From JAENVT01 sp963805445 (GTDB lineage Bacteria; Actinomycetota; Acidimicrobiia; Acidimicrobiales; Ilumatobacteraceae), in assembly GCA_963805445.1 (NCBI GenBank), contig CAWDUI010000011.1:248001-312000 (forward strand): a stretch of DNA of 64,000 nucleotides, written 5' to 3'. The notes under the pieces were generated by a model that was given only the letters and a program-made list of their open reading frames with translations, had not been told where the DNA came from and did no database searches. The position numbers and the translations under genes are program-made. This document shows, piece by piece, positions 35,006 to 45,237 of this stretch (positions are counted from its first letter, which is position 1; each line of letters opens with the position of its first letter).

Positions 35006-38000
35006 CGTGGCGCCGCCACGTGTCGGGCCAACGGCTCGGCGTGTCGGCGCTGGCGCTGATCGCCTATCTCCCCGCGTTGCTCGCCGCTCCGGGACGCATG
35101 CCGAGTGACACCAAGCTGTACCTGTACCTGGATCCGGGGCGGCTGATCTCCGACGCCCCCTACACGTGGGACAACCGCCAGTTCGCCGGCTGGGTGCCGC
35201 ATCAAACGGTCACCTACCTGTGGCCATCAGGACCGTGGTACTGGTTGTTCGAACAGCTGCCGCGTGCCCGACTGGGTCGCTCAGCGACTGTGGATCGCCA
35301 CGCTGTTGTTCGCCGGTGGACTCGGAGTTCGCTGGGCTGCCCGCCACCTCGGCCTGGCGGGCGCCGGTGCCATCACGGCGGCCTTCGTCTACCAACTGTC
35401 GCCGTACATCCTGCCGTACCTGTCGCGCACCTCGTTGATGTTGCTTCCGTGGGCATCGGTCGGCTGGCTGGTGGGATTGACGGTGCGGTCCGCGACACGA
35501 ACGAGGTGGCGTGACCCAGCCATCTTCGCGTTGGTGATCTTCACCGTCGGGTCGCCCAACGCGACCGCGCTGGCGATGATCGCGCCGGCCCCGGTGTTGT
35601 GGCTGATCCACGCGGCGTGGCAGCGTTCGATCCCCTGGCGACGGGCCGTCGCCGCGGCGTTGCGCATCGGCGGCTTGAGCCTGGCGGTGTCGTTGTGGTG
35701 GATCGCCATGCTGGCCGTGCAGAGCCGCCACGGCGCAGACGTGCTGTCGTACTCGGAGACGTTGGAAGCCGTGTCGTTCACCTCGGTGAGCACCGAGACG
35801 TTGCGTGGGCTGGGCTACTGGTTGTTCTACATCCGCGATCCGACAGGATTCGCGACCACCGCTTCGGCCGACTATCTGGAATCCGGACGGATCATCGCCA
35901 TCGGCTTCCTCCTCGTGATCTGTTGCGTGGCAGGCATCGCGCTCACTCGATGGAGCCAGCGCCGGTACGCGGCGATGCTCGTGCTCGTCGGCATCGTGCT
36001 GGCGGTCGGGGTGCACCCGATCGCCAACCCCTCCCCGTTGATGTCGGGGCTGGCCACCTCATCGCGCTCGACGCTGACGTTGGCCGTCCGCAGCAGCACG
36101 CGGGCGCTGCCGTTGAGCAACCTCGGCCTCGCCCTGGGGGCGGGAGCGTTGGCCACGGCAGCATCCACTCTGATCGCCCGCCGCCGTCCACGCCTTCGCC
36201 TGCTGGCACCCTCGATCGTGATCTGGTTGGCGGTCCTCAACCTGCCTGCACTGTTCGACGGCGGCTTCGTCGATCCGGCGCTGGAGCGTGACCAGAACCC
36301 GCCGGCCGCATGGCAGCAGGCTGCGGCCGCGCTCGACGACGGATCGCTGGAACACCGCGTGATGCAGCTGCCCGGGGCCGAGTTCGGTGCCTTTCGCTGG
36401 GGCTACACGGTCGACCCGCCCTTGCCCGGGTTGACTGCCAAGCCGCTGATCACACGCGACCTCCTGCCACTGGGATCGCCTGGCGCGATGGACCTGCTGT
36501 ACGCGCTCGACGACCGTGCTCAGGCCAACACGTTGGACCCGGCCTCGATCGCCCCGGTTGCCCGGTTCCTGGGCGCCGACACCATCTGGGTCAGCAACGA
36601 CATGGCGTTCGAGCGCTTCCGCACTCCGAGGCCAGAGTTGACCGACGCCATCTTCGCGGCTCAGCCCACAGGCCTCGCCGCGCCCACGACGTTCGGCACC
36701 CCGATACCGAACGTGCCGGCGTTGCCGATGCTCGACGAGACGGCGTTGGCCAACTCGGCGATCGGCGAGCCCCTCCCCCCAGTGGAACTGGTTGCGGTCA
36801 ACGAGCCCGTCGCCATGGTGCGCGCCGCGAAGCGGTTGATCGTGCTGGCGGGCAGTGGCGATGGGATCGTCGATGCCTCGGCGGCGGGCCTGTTGCACGG
36901 TGACGAAGCGGTGCTCTACGCAGCCGATCTCGGCCCCACCGACCGCGTCGGCGACGCCGATCTGGTGATCGTGACCGACTCGAACCGTGATCGTGCACAC
37001 CAATGGCGTGGAACACAGGACGTCGTTGGCTTCACCGAGACCGGCGGGCCGGCAACCGACGTGTTGCAGCGGGACACTGCGGATCAGCGCCTGCCGGTCT
37101 TCGCCGATCAGTCGGCCATACACCAGACGACGGCGACGATCGACGGCCTCGACGTTCGCGCCACGGGCTACGGCGAGCCGTTCGCCTACCGGCCGGAGGA
37201 CCGGCCGGCAATGGCTGTCGACGGCGACCCGAGCACCGCATGGCTCGTGGCCGACCGCTTCGACCCGATCGGGCAGAGCATCGAGGTGTCCGGCGACCTC
37301 TCCGGATTGTCGCTACTGCAATCACAACAGTCCGGGGCATCGCGCATGATCTCGTCGGTGCGGCTCGACTTCGACCACCTCGACGTCGATCGTCGATCTC
37401 GGCGAGGACTCGTTGCACGGCGAGTGGCCAGGCGATCGAGGTTCCGCCCGGGTCGAAGTCGGTACGAATCACGATCGTGGCCGTCGCCGAGAGGCCTGGC
37501 GCAACCGATCCCGGCGCGTCTGCTGTCGGGTTCGCCGAGCTCGGGCTCGGTCGTCACGTCGAGACCGTCCGCTTGCCCGACGATGTTCGCGAGGTGGCCC
37601 CTTCCACTCCGATGGCCATCGTGCTGACGCGGTTGCGAACCGATCCACTGAACCGCTGGCGCAGCGATCCCGAACCTCGGATGATCCGCCGGTTCGATCT
37701 CGGCGACGGCCGCCCGTTCGCCGCCCAGTTCGTGCTTCGCCGTGATGCTCGGGCGTCCGACGACGTGCTGAACCGCCTGGCGGGCGTCGACATGGCCACC
37801 TCGAACCGGCGGTTGGAGGGCGACCCGAACTCAACCGCCGCGCACGCCTTCGACGGGGACCCCGACACGGCGTGGACCTCCCCGTTCTCCGACATCGTCG
37901 GGTCGACCTTGACCGCCGCGCTCGGTGCCCTCGGAGTCGACGACATCGCTTGACGCTCATGCAGCCGGTGGATTCGTTGCACAGCACCATCACCCGCGTC

Positions 38001-39171
38001 ACGGTCACGATCGGCGGCACGTCGGCGACACTCGATGTGCCGCCTCCGGATCCCGCCGGGCGGAGCACGATCGAGTTCCCGGCGATGACCGGATCGTCGC
38101 TGTCGTTGACGATCGACGCCATCGCTCCACTCACGACCGTCGATCGCCGCTACGCGGAGACCACGGTGCTGCCGGTGGCCATCCGCGAGGTGGCCGCGGT
38201 CTCGATCGCCAGCGCCGGCGCTATTCGCCCCGGCGCCGGAGTGCAGGAGTGATCTGGTCGAGATCGACGGGAAGGCGATCCCGGTTCACGTGCCGGCGGA
38301 CTCGATCACGCGGCTGCTCGAGGGTGAGAGCGTGACCGCGGCTCCGTGTGACCCGGCACAGATCGAACTCGGCGCCGGCACCCACACGTTGACCAGCGCG
38401 ACCGGCGGCGACCACGGGGATCGACGTCGACCAGGTCGTGTTGCGCAGTGGCACCGCACCGGCGGAACCCGCGCCGCCGACCGTCACCGTGCAGCGCAGT
38501 CGCACCACCCGAACGGCCACTGTCACCGATTGCCCACGGCGGCTGCTGGCTGATCCTCGGTGAGGGATACAACGACGGCTGGCACGCAGAGGTGGCAGGA
38601 AAGAGCCTCGGAGCGCCACGGCAGATCTCGGGCGGGTTCAACGGTTGGCGGTTGCCGGGCTCGACCTCACCCGTCACGGTGACCATGACATGGACCCCAC
38701 AGCGCACCATGTGGCTGGGCATGGGGTTGGCAGCGCTGGCCGTCGTTGGCTGCGCGATCCTGATCTGGCGCGACAAGACGGGTGACGCCAAGCGCGCCCT
38801 CGACGCGCCGACGCCCCAATGGCCGCCCGAGATCATCGACCGTCGTCGGGCGACTCGTCACTGCCGCGGCCCTCGTGGTGCTCGCCGGCCTGACGATCTC
38901 GCCCGCGTACGGGTTGCTGGCGGGCATCGTGGGGCTGGCCGTGGTGTGGTTGAAGCGACCCCTGGTGGCGGGTGCGGCGTCGCTGGCGCTCGTCGGCGGC
39001 CTGGCTGTGCTGATCGTGCGCCGCCAGCTCCGCTATCGGCTCGTCGCCAACCCCTCATGGCCAGCGGCCTTCGACGACCTGCATCGGCTGGGGCTGCTGG
39101 TGGTGGTGCTGCTCTTCGCCTCGACCATCGCCGATGATTGCCCTGCAGGTCAGGCCGAGGAAGTATCGTGA
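35002..39171 (+). CDS. aftD: AftD-like alpha-(1-3)-arabinofuranosyltransferase (about nine frameshifts)
   Basis: Repaired length is about 1390 residues, like mycobacterial AftD. The N-terminal GT-C domain has SDTKLYLYLDPGRLISDAPY, then PSGPWYWLFEQL and WVAQRLWIATLLFAGGLGVR and about ten helices. The large soluble part has two discoidin-like patches, MAVDGDPSTAWLV and HAFDGDPDTAWTS, which are carbohydrate-binding in AftD. Near the C-terminus are GCWLILGEGYNDGWHAEV and closing helices (LVVLAGLTISPAYGLLAGIV). It would add arabinofuranose from decaprenylphosphoryl-arabinose outside the membrane. Frame slips lie near 35260, 37385, 37425, 37940 (two), 38250, 38415, 38530 and 38840; all fit single inserted bases. 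GTG start overlaps the preceding gene. Confidence 0.85.
39164..39169 (+). promoter_or_regulatory. -10 box (TATCGT) of the GT2 gene
   Basis: It ends 8 nt before ATG 39178 and overlaps the first base of the aftD-like stop codon. Confidence 0.48.
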
Positions 39172-39177
39172 ACCCTC

Positions 39178-39900
39178 ATGCCACACGACCCGCGACCGTG
39201 CTTGTCGGTGGTCGTGCCGTGCTACAACGAGCAGGGCACGATCTTGACACTGCTGAAGCACGTGGCCGAGTCGCCGTGGGTTCGGGAGATCATCGTGGTC
39301 GACGACGGTTCCACCGATGAGAGTCGTCAGATCCTCACCAGTGTCGACGACCCAATCGTTCGTGTCGTGCTCCACGAGCGCAACCGGGGCAAAGGTGCGG
39401 CGCTGCGGACCGGGTTTGGCGAGGCGACGTCTGATTTCGTGATCGTGCAGGACGCCGACCTCGAGTACGACCCGAACGAGTTCGGCGATCTGCTGCCCCC
39501 GATCCTCGACGACAAGGCCGATGTCGTCTTCGGGTCTCGGTTCCTCTCCGGGCGACCCCACCGCGTGCTGTACTTCTGGCACTCCATGGGCAACCGGCTG
39601 CTGACGCTCGTCTCCAACATGTTCACCGGGCTCAACCTCTCCGACATGGAGACTTGCTACAAGCTGTTCCGTCGCGAGGTCCTCGAATCGATCACGATCG
39701 AAGAGGACCGTTTCGGATTCGAGCCGGAGATCACCGCCAAGGTTGCCAAGGGCGGCTGGCGGATCTACGAGGTCGGCATCTCGTACAGCGGGCGCACCTA
39801 CGCCGATGGCAAGAAGATCGGGCGTCGCGACGCTGCTCGCGCGCTCTACTGCATCGTGCGCTACTCGAGGGTCGGCGACCGCTTTCGTCGCCGTGGCTGA
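39178..39900 (+). CDS. GT2 glycosyltransferase, polyprenyl-phosphate sugar synthase type
   Basis: 240 residues, intact, no membrane helices. The nucleotide-sugar site appears as SVVVPCYNEQGTI, IIVVDDGSTDES and IVQDADLEYDP (DxD), then FGSRFLSG. FGFEPEITAKVAKGGWRIYE matches the DPM1/undecaprenyl-phosphate transferase group. It charges a polyprenyl phosphate with a sugar on the cytoplasmic face, probably supplying the GT-C enzymes around it. The start is ATG 39178 with its own -10 box. A second enzyme of this type lies at 50120. Confidence 0.9.
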   Translation: MPHDPRPCLSVVVPCYNEQGTILTLLKHVAESPWVREIIVVDDGSTDESRQILTSVDDPIVRVVLHERNRGKGAALRTGFGEATSDFVIVQDADLEYDPNEFGDLLPPILDDKADVVFGSRFLSGRPHRVLYFWHSMGNRLLTLVSNMFTGLNLSDMETCYKLFRREVLESITIEEDRFGFEPEITAKVAKGGWRIYEVGISYSGRTYADGKKIGRRDAARALYCIVRYSRVGDRFRRRG

Positions 39901-39942
39901 TGTTCCGTCGTCGCTCGGTCCCGCGTACACCGGCGTCGTCGG

Positions 39943-40639
39943 ATGACCGCTGACGACGACCTGATCGCCGTCCTCGAGGAGCTCGAGCAGGCCAAGAACT
40001 ACTCGGCGTGGATCATCGAGCTGATCGCGCCGCACATCACCGGTCGGATCCTCGAGGTCGGCGCGGGGCGCGGCACCTACTCGGCGTACTTCGCCAGTCG
40101 CGGGCATCTCACGGCACTCGAGCCGTCGAAGGCACAAGGGGTTGTCCTGCGCGAGCGATTGAAGGACTACCCCAACGTCGTCGTGATCACGGCCCAACTC
40201 AGCGGAACCGCAGCGACCGGCTCCTACGACACCGTCGTCTTGTTGAACGTGCTCGAGCACATCGCCGACGATCACCAGGCGCTCGCGCGACATCTACGAG
40301 TCGTTGGCGCCCGGCGGCAAGATGGTGCTCTGGGTGCCGGCGTTCGAAGCGTTGTACGGCAAGTTCGACCAGCGCATCGGGCACTACCGCCGGTACCGGC
40401 GCAACGAGTTGCTGGCACTCGTGCATCACGTTGGCTTCCAGCAGGTCACGGCGCGCTACACCAACATTCCGGGTTTCTTCGCCTGGTGGCTCGTCGTCAG
40501 GGTGCTGGGCCGGGCGCCGACCGCCGGACGTCTGGCATCGACGTACGATCGCTACTTCATCCCTGTCATCCGGCGCGTCGAGCGCTTCGTGCGCCCACCG
40601 ATCGGTCAGTCGTTGCTGGTCGTCGCCCAGCGGTCGTAG
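39943..40639 (+). CDS. Class I SAM-dependent methyltransferase (one frameshift)
   Basis: About 231 residues after repair. Motif I is ILEVGAGRGTYSAYFASRG, motif II region ALEPSKAQG, and VVLLNVLEHIADDHQAL is motif IV. The second half has LAPGGKMVLWVPAFEALYGK and IGHYRRYRRNELLALVHHVG, as in methyltransferases near sugar-lipid genes. One extra base at about 40295 breaks the frame. It lies between the GT2 transferase and the acyltransferase and probably modifies a glycan or its carrier. Substrate unknown. Confidence 0.85.
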
Positions 40640-42667
40640 GTGACGCTGTCGACAGCGGCCCCGCCGCAGCCGGTCTCGCGCTCCGAACATCCTCGTCCCC
40701 ACATCGCCGCCCTCGACGGGCTGCGCGGTCTGGCAGTGGTCGCCGTGTTGTTCTTCCATGCCGGCAAGTTGCAGGGTGGCTTCCTCGGTGTCGACCTGTT
40801 CTTCGCCCTCTCCGGCTTCTTGATCACGTCGCTGCTGCTCGCCGAGGTCGAGGCCCGGGGCCGTGTCGACGTGGTGGCGTTCTGGGGACGCCGGTTCCGG
40901 CGGTTGCTCCCGGCGGTGTTGCTGCTGCTGGTCGCGGTCACGATCGTGACGACGATCGTGGCAAGCGTGCCCGAACGGGCGGCGACGCTCAGCGACGGGC
41001 CATGGGCGCAGGCGTACGTCGCCAACTGGCATGCGATCGCCGGCCACCGCGACTACTGGGCCTCGTTCGACCTGCCCCGGATGTTCGGTCATCTGTGGAG
41101 CCTGGCGATCGAGGAGCAGTTCTACCTGATCTGGCCTGTCGTCGTCGCCCTGATCGCTGTCCGCAGTCGTCACGCCCATCGCGTCGTGATGATCGTGTGT
41201 GTCGGCACCTCGCTGCTGTCGTTGGGTCTGATGATCGCCCTGTTCGATCCGGCGGATCCGACGACGGGTGTACATCGGTACCGACACGCGTGCCAGCAGC
41301 CTGCTCCTCGGGGCGCTGTTCGCCGCGGCGCCGATGCGCAAGGCCGTGCTCACCCTCGCCTCGCGACTGGCAGGGGCGTTCTCCATCGTGGTCGGGATCA
41401 TCGTCGCCACCATCGGGATCTCGTGGTTCCTGATCGACGGACCGTCGTCGGCGTGGTTGTTCCGCGGCGGCCTGTTCGCTCACTCGTTGTGTTCGGCCGT
41501 GCTGGTGGCCGCCTGCGCGTCACGTCCTTCTGCAACGACATCGCGCTGGCTCGGCTGGGCACCGTTGCGGGTGACCGGCGTGCTGTCGTACAGCCTCTAT
41601 CTCTGGCACTGGCCGATGTACGCCCTGCTGTCCGAACAGCGCACCGGCCTGTCGGGTTGGACGTTGCTGCTGTTGCGAGTTGCCGCATCGTTTGCGGCGG
41701 CGGCGATCTCCAAGGTTGCCGTCGAGGACCCTGTCCGATTCCGGGCCACGTGGGCGCGGGGCCGCCGCGGAATGGTGACGTTGATCGGCGTCTCGGTCGC
41801 CGTTGCCGCGTTCTGGGTCGTGGTACCGCACCCACACACCGCCCCTGCTGCCTTCTCGATCGACCAGCTCGCGTCGACAACGGCGGCCACCCTTGCGCCG
41901 ACAACGGATGTCGTGGCCTCGACCGCTTCCCCCGCGGCCGCACCGAAGCCGGTGTCGACACCCGACACACGACGATCGCGCCGACGACCACCACGGAGGC
42001 GTTGCTCGCTCCGACGACGCGGGTGTTGCTGGTCGGTGACTCGATCGCGTTCGACGTGTGGCCGGCGGTGGCAGCGGCGATGCTTGCCGGCAACATCTCG
42101 ATCGGCGGCTACGTCTCGCCGGGCGCAGGGCTCCTCGACACCCTCTACGACTCGTCGACGGAGATCGGCGACAAGGTCGTCGACTTCAAGCCAGATCTGG
42201 TGTTGTACCAGGGCTCGCTCTGGGACACAGGCACGCCCGGGGCGCAACGTGTCGCCTACCAGCAGTTCACCGACATGGTGCTCGGGCAGGGTTCCCGCCT
42301 GGCGTTCATCACGATCCCGCCGTTGCGCGCCGACCATCAGGACCCCGGCCACCTCGGTGCGCTGACCGGCATCATGCACGAGATCGCTGACGAACATCCG
42401 GGTCAGGTCATCGTCCTCGACAGCGACGAGGTGTGGGGCCCGGTGTTCACGCAGGATGTCAACGGCGACAAGGTGCCGGAGCGCAAGCCAGACGGCGTCC
42501 ACGTGTGCCCGTCGGGCGCGGCGATGTACGCGGTTTGGTTGACCGATCAACTGCAGCAGCGGTTCGCCGACTTCGTTCCCGCGCCTCTTGCCCAATGGGC
42601 CACCGGTGACTGGATCGATGATCCCCGCTACACGCAGCCCGAGGGCATCTGCGCGGCGCTGCCGTAG
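40640..42667 (+). CDS. Acyltransferase-3 membrane protein fused to SGNH hydrolase domain (about three frameshifts)
   Basis: OafA/YrhL-like protein that O-acylates an envelope glycan. The N-terminal domain has HIAALDGLRGLAVVAVLFFH with the catalytic His, LFFALSGFLITSLLL, WSLAIEEQFYLIWPVV, and about ten helices. After a Thr/Ala/Pro-rich linker comes a periplasmic SGNH domain: RVLLVGDSIAFDVW (Ser), and the Asp/His pair in KPDGVHVCPSG. Frame slips lie near 41265 (one base) and about 41955 (net two bases), the second in the linker. GTG 40640 directly follows the methyltransferase stop. Confidence 0.88.
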   Translation: MTLSTAAPPQPVSRSEHPRPHIAALDGLRGLAVVAVLFFHAGKLQGGFLGVDLFFALSGFLITSLLLAEVEARGRVDVVAFWGRRFRRLLPAVLLLLVAVTIVTTIVASVPERAATLSDGPWAQAYVANWHAIAGHRDYWASFDLPRMFGHLWSLAIEEQFYLIWPVVVALIAVRSRHAHRVVMIVCVGTSLLSLGLMIALFDPADPTTGVHRYRHACQQPAPRGAVRRGADAQGRAHPRLATGRGVLHRGRDHRRHHRDLVVPDRRTVVGVVVPRRPVRSLVVFGRAGGRLRVTSFCNDIALARLGTVAGDRRAVVQPLSLALADVRPAVRTAHRPVGLDVAAVASCRIVCGGGDLQGCRRGPCPIPGHVGAGPPRNGDVDRRLGRRCRVLGRGTAPTHRPCCLLDRPARVDNGGHPCADNGCRGLDRFPRGRTEAGVDTRHTTIAPTTTTEALLAPTTRVLLVGDSIAFDVWPAVAAAMLAGNISIGGYVSPGAGLLDTLYDSSTEIGDKVVDFKPDLVLYQGSLWDTGTPGAQRVAYQQFTDMVLGQGSRLAFITIPPLRADHQDPGHLGALTGIMHEIADEHPGQVIVLDSDEVWGPVFTQDVNGDKVPERKPDGVHVCPSGAAMYAVWLTDQLQQRFADFVPAPLAQWATGDWIDDPRYTQPEGICAALP

Positions 42668-42742
42668 CACCCGAAATCGCGCCCGACCCCCTGGAATGAA
42701 GCTGGCGACCACATGTCGAACGCTGGTGGACGCGGCACTCAC

Positions 42743-44591
42743 TCAGCACGGCCCGGGCGGTTGAGGGCTGGCGCGGGAGGCATCGACGCCGACCGGGAGC
42801 TCGATCACCGCGGCCGGAAGTCGCAGGTCGCTGTACTCGCGCAACAAGGTCATGGCCCGCGGCGGCAGGTCCGAGCGTGATCTGCAGCAGTGTGTGTCCC
42901 CAGCGGGTGAAGAGCAACGGCCGCAGGTCGCCACGTCCCTGCGAGCACAGCTCCTGCAGCAGATCGGCCTGCAGCCGATCGGACCGCTGTACCTCGTCGC
43001 TGCTCCGCGGGTCGAACGAGGCCCGCATGACAGCGCCCGGCAACGCCGCGAAGGCATCGATCACCGGCTGACTGGCGACGTACCACAGTGTCGAGTCGGC
43101 CTGGTCGTCTCGGACGACACGGAACGGCATCACCCCCGACACGCCCCATGGTCCGACTCCGGCGTGGAGGTCTCCGTGCTTTTCCAACTCCAAGGCCAGG
43201 CCGAACGCGACCGAACCCAGAGCAACCGGGTCGTCCTCGTTGATCTGGTACCTGATCGTCGGATCGAGCGATGTCTCGAGTTGCGCTGCCAACGCCCCGG
43301 TGATGGCGCTGTCGCGTCGATACGGGAGCTCCGCGCTTGCCGCTCGAGCGACACCGAGACCTGTCACTGCGCAGGCGCACACAACCAACACGCCGCCGGC
43401 GATCTGCAGCCTGCGATCCTCGGACGATCGTGCCGGACTCGGCTGCGACCGCAACCGCCAGGTGAGCCAGCACGACCACACGCACGTGGCAACCCACAAG
43501 GCAACCAGCGGCAGCATCCAGCGGATCACGTACTCGTAGAAGACACCGAAGATCCTGGTCGTGGAGAAGAACCCCAACACGGTCGCCGCGGTGAGCACCG
43601 CGTAGAGCGACAGCTCGATGCGTTCACGGCGCTGCCATGCCCAGCGAGCCGATACCACGACAAGCGCAACGAACAGCACGAAGCCGAGATAGTTGGGTGT
43701 GCTGCGCGGGTCCTTCTGGGCGTCGGCGATCCATGGCCCGAGCAGGTTGAAGCGCCCGACCATCGCCTTCACCGCGGCCCGCGGCCCGACGAAGGGCTCG
43801 CCGGGGTCGGAGAACTGGTTGTAGAGCTTGCGGAGGTTGCCCGTACCCGGGTGCAATTGCTCGATCACCGGCGGAAGCCACGCAACGATCATGGTTGCGC
43901 TCCCGATCAGCAGCCATCGCAGCGGATGCCGATCGACGAGACGATCGGTGCGCCACCAGACCAATCCGAGCCAGACCACGGTGCTACCCAGCAGACCTCC
44001 GACGAGCACGGTGTAGCTGATGTGGGTCTGCACGCAGTGACTGCCGACGGCCACGGCGATGGGCAACAACGCCAGGTGCTCGCACACGAGTCCCCACACG
44101 AGCACGAGAAACAGCGCAAATGCGAAGACGGGCACCCACACGTTCCACGGTTCGAGGAAGAACCGTGGTGCGAGGGCCACGGCGACGACTGTCAGGCTGG
44201 AGGCCGACAGCACCGCCATCGACGCTCCACCGACGCGCCTGGCCACCAGAACGGTGCCGGCGATGGCCGCGAGATGGAGGAGATCGACGGCGCTGACCAG
44301 GGCAAAGGCGGTCGAACCGAACACCTTGTAGAGCGGGTACAACAGGTAGGCCATGCTCGGCCCGGGTGTGGAGCCGAGGTCCTTGACGCGGGCCGCGACG
44401 CCGATGAGGGGTGGGTGGCGGGGAATGGCGCGCACCAGGAACTCGGTATGGGAGAAGTCGCCGGTGAGGTACCACGTCGTACCGGCGACGGACGCCAGCG
44501 TGACGCCGAGGATGACCGCTGCAGGCACCACCGCAAGGATCGGGTGCCGACGAAGTGTGACCGCCAGCGCTGCGCAGGCCGTTCGGATCAC
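42743..44591 (-). CDS. Polytopic membrane protein, probable GT-C glycosyltransferase (one frameshift)
   Basis: About 615 residues. Roughly ten helices, with a first loop TTWYLTGDFSHTEFLVRAIP carrying the acidic pair typical of GT-C enzymes, and STPGPSMAYLLYPLYKVFG, then SHCVQTHISYTVLVGGLLG. The C-terminal third is soluble and extracytoplasmic (RYQINEDDPVALGSVAFGLA). I do not recognise a precise family. One extra base near 42857 breaks the last 40 codons, which repair to DLRLPAAVIELPVGVDASRA. GTG 44591 overlaps the upstream stop (GTGA), so it is coupled to the SGNH-like protein at 44588. Confidence 0.68.
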
Positions 44592-45199
44592 GGCAGTTCG
44601 GCGACGATCATTCGGGCAACTCGGTCGCTGCCCTCCGTCGTCAAACTCCCATCGGCGGCGCGCACCGCGATCATGCCATCGACGCACGTCTCCCACCACT
44701 GGCACGGCAGCGAGGTGGCCGTGAGTTGATCACCGATGAAGCGAGTCGGGTCGATCAACGTCGCCCCGGCACGATCTGTCGCAGCCTCTACCCCGCTTCG
44801 CCCGGGTTGCGCAACGATCACCACTCGGTGGCCATGTGCTGCCTGCACGGCGCTGGTCACGGCTGATGCATCGCACCCGGTGATGTCGGAGAACGACAGC
44901 ACGACGGCCGCCGGGTCGAATTGGTCGAGCGCACGGCTGACTGCGCCCGCGGCGTTGCACCACGACGTCGCATCCTCGTCCCATCGCAGGGTGCGCCCGT
45001 CTTCGTGGATGCGCCGCGTGACCGGTAGCTCGACCGTCGTCAGGAACCCATCGGTCACCAGTACGACATCGACACGTGTGTCGTGACCGGCGATCGCCGG
45101 CCATTGCCACCAGACCAGCGCAGCAAAGATCGCAACGATCGTCACGAGCTTGGCGGGTGCGCCGAGCAGCTCAGGAACCCAGCGTCGTGGAGGACTCAC
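44588..45199 (-). CDS. Membrane-anchored SGNH-like protein lacking the catalytic Ser
   Basis: 203 residues. One N-terminal membrane helix (LVTIVAIFAALVWWQW) puts the rest outside the cytoplasm. The fold resembles SGNH hydrolases: the block-I position reads DVVLVTDGFLTTVEL, block III-like AAVVLSFSDITGCD, and the block-V position ADGSLTTEGSDRVARMI. The GDS serine is not there (TDG instead) and neither is the usual DxxH, so it is probably not catalytic or is a distant homologue. It is encoded just upstream of, and overlapping, the polytopic protein. GTG 45199 is supported by a TACCCT box 9 nt upstream. Confidence 0.6.
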   Translation of the reverse strand: MSPPRRWVPELLGAPAKLVTIVAIFAALVWWQWPAIAGHDTRVDVVLVTDGFLTTVELPVTRRIHEDGRTLRWDEDATSWCNAAGAVSRALDQFDPAAVVLSFSDITGCDASAVTSAVQAAHGHRVVIVAQPGRSGVEAATDRAGATLIDPTRFIGDQLTATSLPCQWWETCVDGMIAVRAADGSLTTEGSDRVARMIVAELP

Positions 45200-45208
45200 C
45201 AGGCCGTG

Positions 45209-45214
45209 AGGGTA
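45209..45214 (-). promoter_or_regulatory. -10 box (TACCCT) of the SGNH-like operon
   Basis: It ends 9 nt before GTG 45199, in a 38-bp divergent gap. The gap's other box (TATGGT) lies 9 bp further right. Confidence 0.42.
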
Positions 45215-45223
45215 GCAGGCGAG

Positions 45224-45229
45224 TATGGT
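45224..45229 (+). promoter_or_regulatory. -10 box (TATGGT) of the large multi-module gene
   Basis: It ends 8 nt before GTG 45238 and picks that codon out of the longer open frame, which runs on upstream to 45076. Confidence 0.5.
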
Positions 45230-45237
45230 CGGCAGCC

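Noticed and set aside
4353..42688. Shared 16-nt string (GAAATTGCGCCCGACC at 4353, one mismatch at 42673)
   Set aside because: Only two copies, one mismatch, no structure and no common context; chance cannot be excluded.
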